From assembly GCA_012799535.1 (NCBI GenBank), contig JAAZLB010000201.1:1-5444 (forward strand): a DNA stretch of 5,444 bases, given 5' to 3'. The position numbers were made by a program, and so were the translations under genes. The notes beneath the pieces are model-generated. The model had not been told where the DNA came from. It did no database searches and was given only the letters and a program-made list of their open reading frames with translations. This document shows, piece after piece, positions 4,925-5,444 of this stretch (position 1 is its first letter; the number at the start of each line of letters is the position of its first letter). This DNA is from Bacillota bacterium (GTDB lineage Bacteria > Bacillota > Limnochordia > Darwinibacteriales > Darwinibacteriaceae).

Positions 4925-5444
4925 ATGCTGAAAAGGTTTGATTTACACATGCATACCCAGTTTAGTGATGGGGAAGGAACTGTTCAAGAAAAAGTGGACA
5001 AGGCGGTGGAGTTAGGCTTAGATTTGATCGCGATTACGGATCACTTTGACGAACCCCTTAATCATCGCATGACAATTGAGGCATTGCATGAACTTAGCGA
5101 AATAGTAAAAGGTGGAGATTATCCAATCCCAGTTTTATTAGGCATAGAGACTGGTATTGAAGGTACGGTGCCCTTAGAATTGCAGGGTAAAGTGGATTTA
5201 ATTATCCGTAGTATTCATTTTTTGCGGAAGCCTGTGGAAGCGAAATCACCCTATGACCCTCTTTATTGGGAAGCCTATAAAGAGGAGATCCTTGCTTTAC
5301 TTAAGGCTGATGGAGATGTCTTAGGCCATGTGGAAGGTTATATGCCCCTACCTTTAGGGGATCTGAAAACCACATTTGAGGAGCGACGGGCCATAGAGCG
5401 GGAAGTGGCTGAACGCTATTTTACAAGGGATTGGCAAGAAGAAG
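4925..5444 (+). CDS. PHP-domain metal-dependent phosphoesterase (3' end outside window)
   Basis: The first 173 residues are an open frame with no stop before the window ends. The protein begins MLKRFDLHMHTQFSDGEGT, the first PHP motif, with metal ligands H8, H10 and D15. The second motif AITDHF gives D39 and H40. E75 in GIETG, H98 in RSIHF and H135 in DVLGHVEGY continue the multi-metal site of the PHP family (Pfam PF02811). Such proteins are cytoplasmic phosphoesterases: histidinol-phosphate phosphatase (HisK), YcdX-like phosphatases and nucleoside or oligonucleotide phosphatases. A HisK-like length of about 260-270 residues would place the missing third beyond the window, with the last Asp/His metal motif in it. 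The start at 4925 is supported by AAGGAAG at 4912-4918. No his genes are nearby, so histidine synthesis is not indicated. A role on a sugar or cyclitol phosphate alongside the neighbouring dehydrogenases is inference. It has its own promoter with operator-like dyads. Confidence 0.88.
   Translation, partial: MLKRFDLHMHTQFSDGEGTVQEKVDKAVELGLDLIAITDHFDEPLNHRMTIEALHELSEIVKGGDYPIPVLLGIETGIEGTVPLELQGKVDLIIRSIHFLRKPVEAKSPYDPLYWEAYKEEILALLKADGDVLGHVEGYMPLPLGDLKTTFEERRAIEREVAERYFTRDWQEE

Overview
The window looks like a piece of a Bacillota (low- to mid-GC Firmicutes) chromosome. This is inferred from strong purine-rich Shine-Dalgarno sites (AGGAGG-type) before nearly every gene, consensus TTGACA -35 boxes with 17-base spacers, tight gene packing, and the family mix (two Gfo/Idh/MocA dehydrogenases, a ROK repressor, an exported phosphodiesterase and a PHP phosphoesterase). 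I cannot name the genus.

Layout. (1) Bases 1-118 hold a promoter (TTGACA-N17-TACACT) and a leader. (2) 119-2105 (+) holds two paralogous sugar/cyclitol-type NAD(P) dehydrogenases. They overlap by 8 bases and are probably translationally coupled. (3) 2123-2151 is a strong bidirectional terminator between convergent transcripts. (4) 4709-2150 (-) holds an exported alkaline-phosphatase-superfamily phosphodiesterase/nucleotide-pyrophosphatase-like protein, followed 76 bases later by a ROK-family winged-helix regulator, probably co-transcribed. (5) 4710-4924 is a divergent intergenic region. It has a second TTGACA-N17-TACACT promoter overlapped by two dyads (operator-like) and a leader of about 125 bases. 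(6) 4925-5444 (+) is the 5' part of a PHP-domain metal-dependent phosphoesterase that runs off the window and so has no visible stop.

Taken together this is a small carbohydrate/phosphoester catabolic neighbourhood: an exported phosphoesterase, a cytoplasmic PHP phosphoesterase, a coupled pair of oxidoreductases acting on a sugar, sugar acid or cyclitol, and a sugar-type ROK repressor that could control them. The joint pathway is inference from adjacency; no transporter, kinase or glycosidase that would fix the substrate is in view. Every gene belongs to a known family, and I see no CRISPR, mobile element, RNA gene or clearly new system. The points most worth following are the ROK protein's replaced sugar-contact glutamate, the dehydrogenase pair with one non-canonical nucleotide-binding loop, the operator-like dyads on the PHP promoter, and a short motif shared between the ROK and phosphatase upstream regions.
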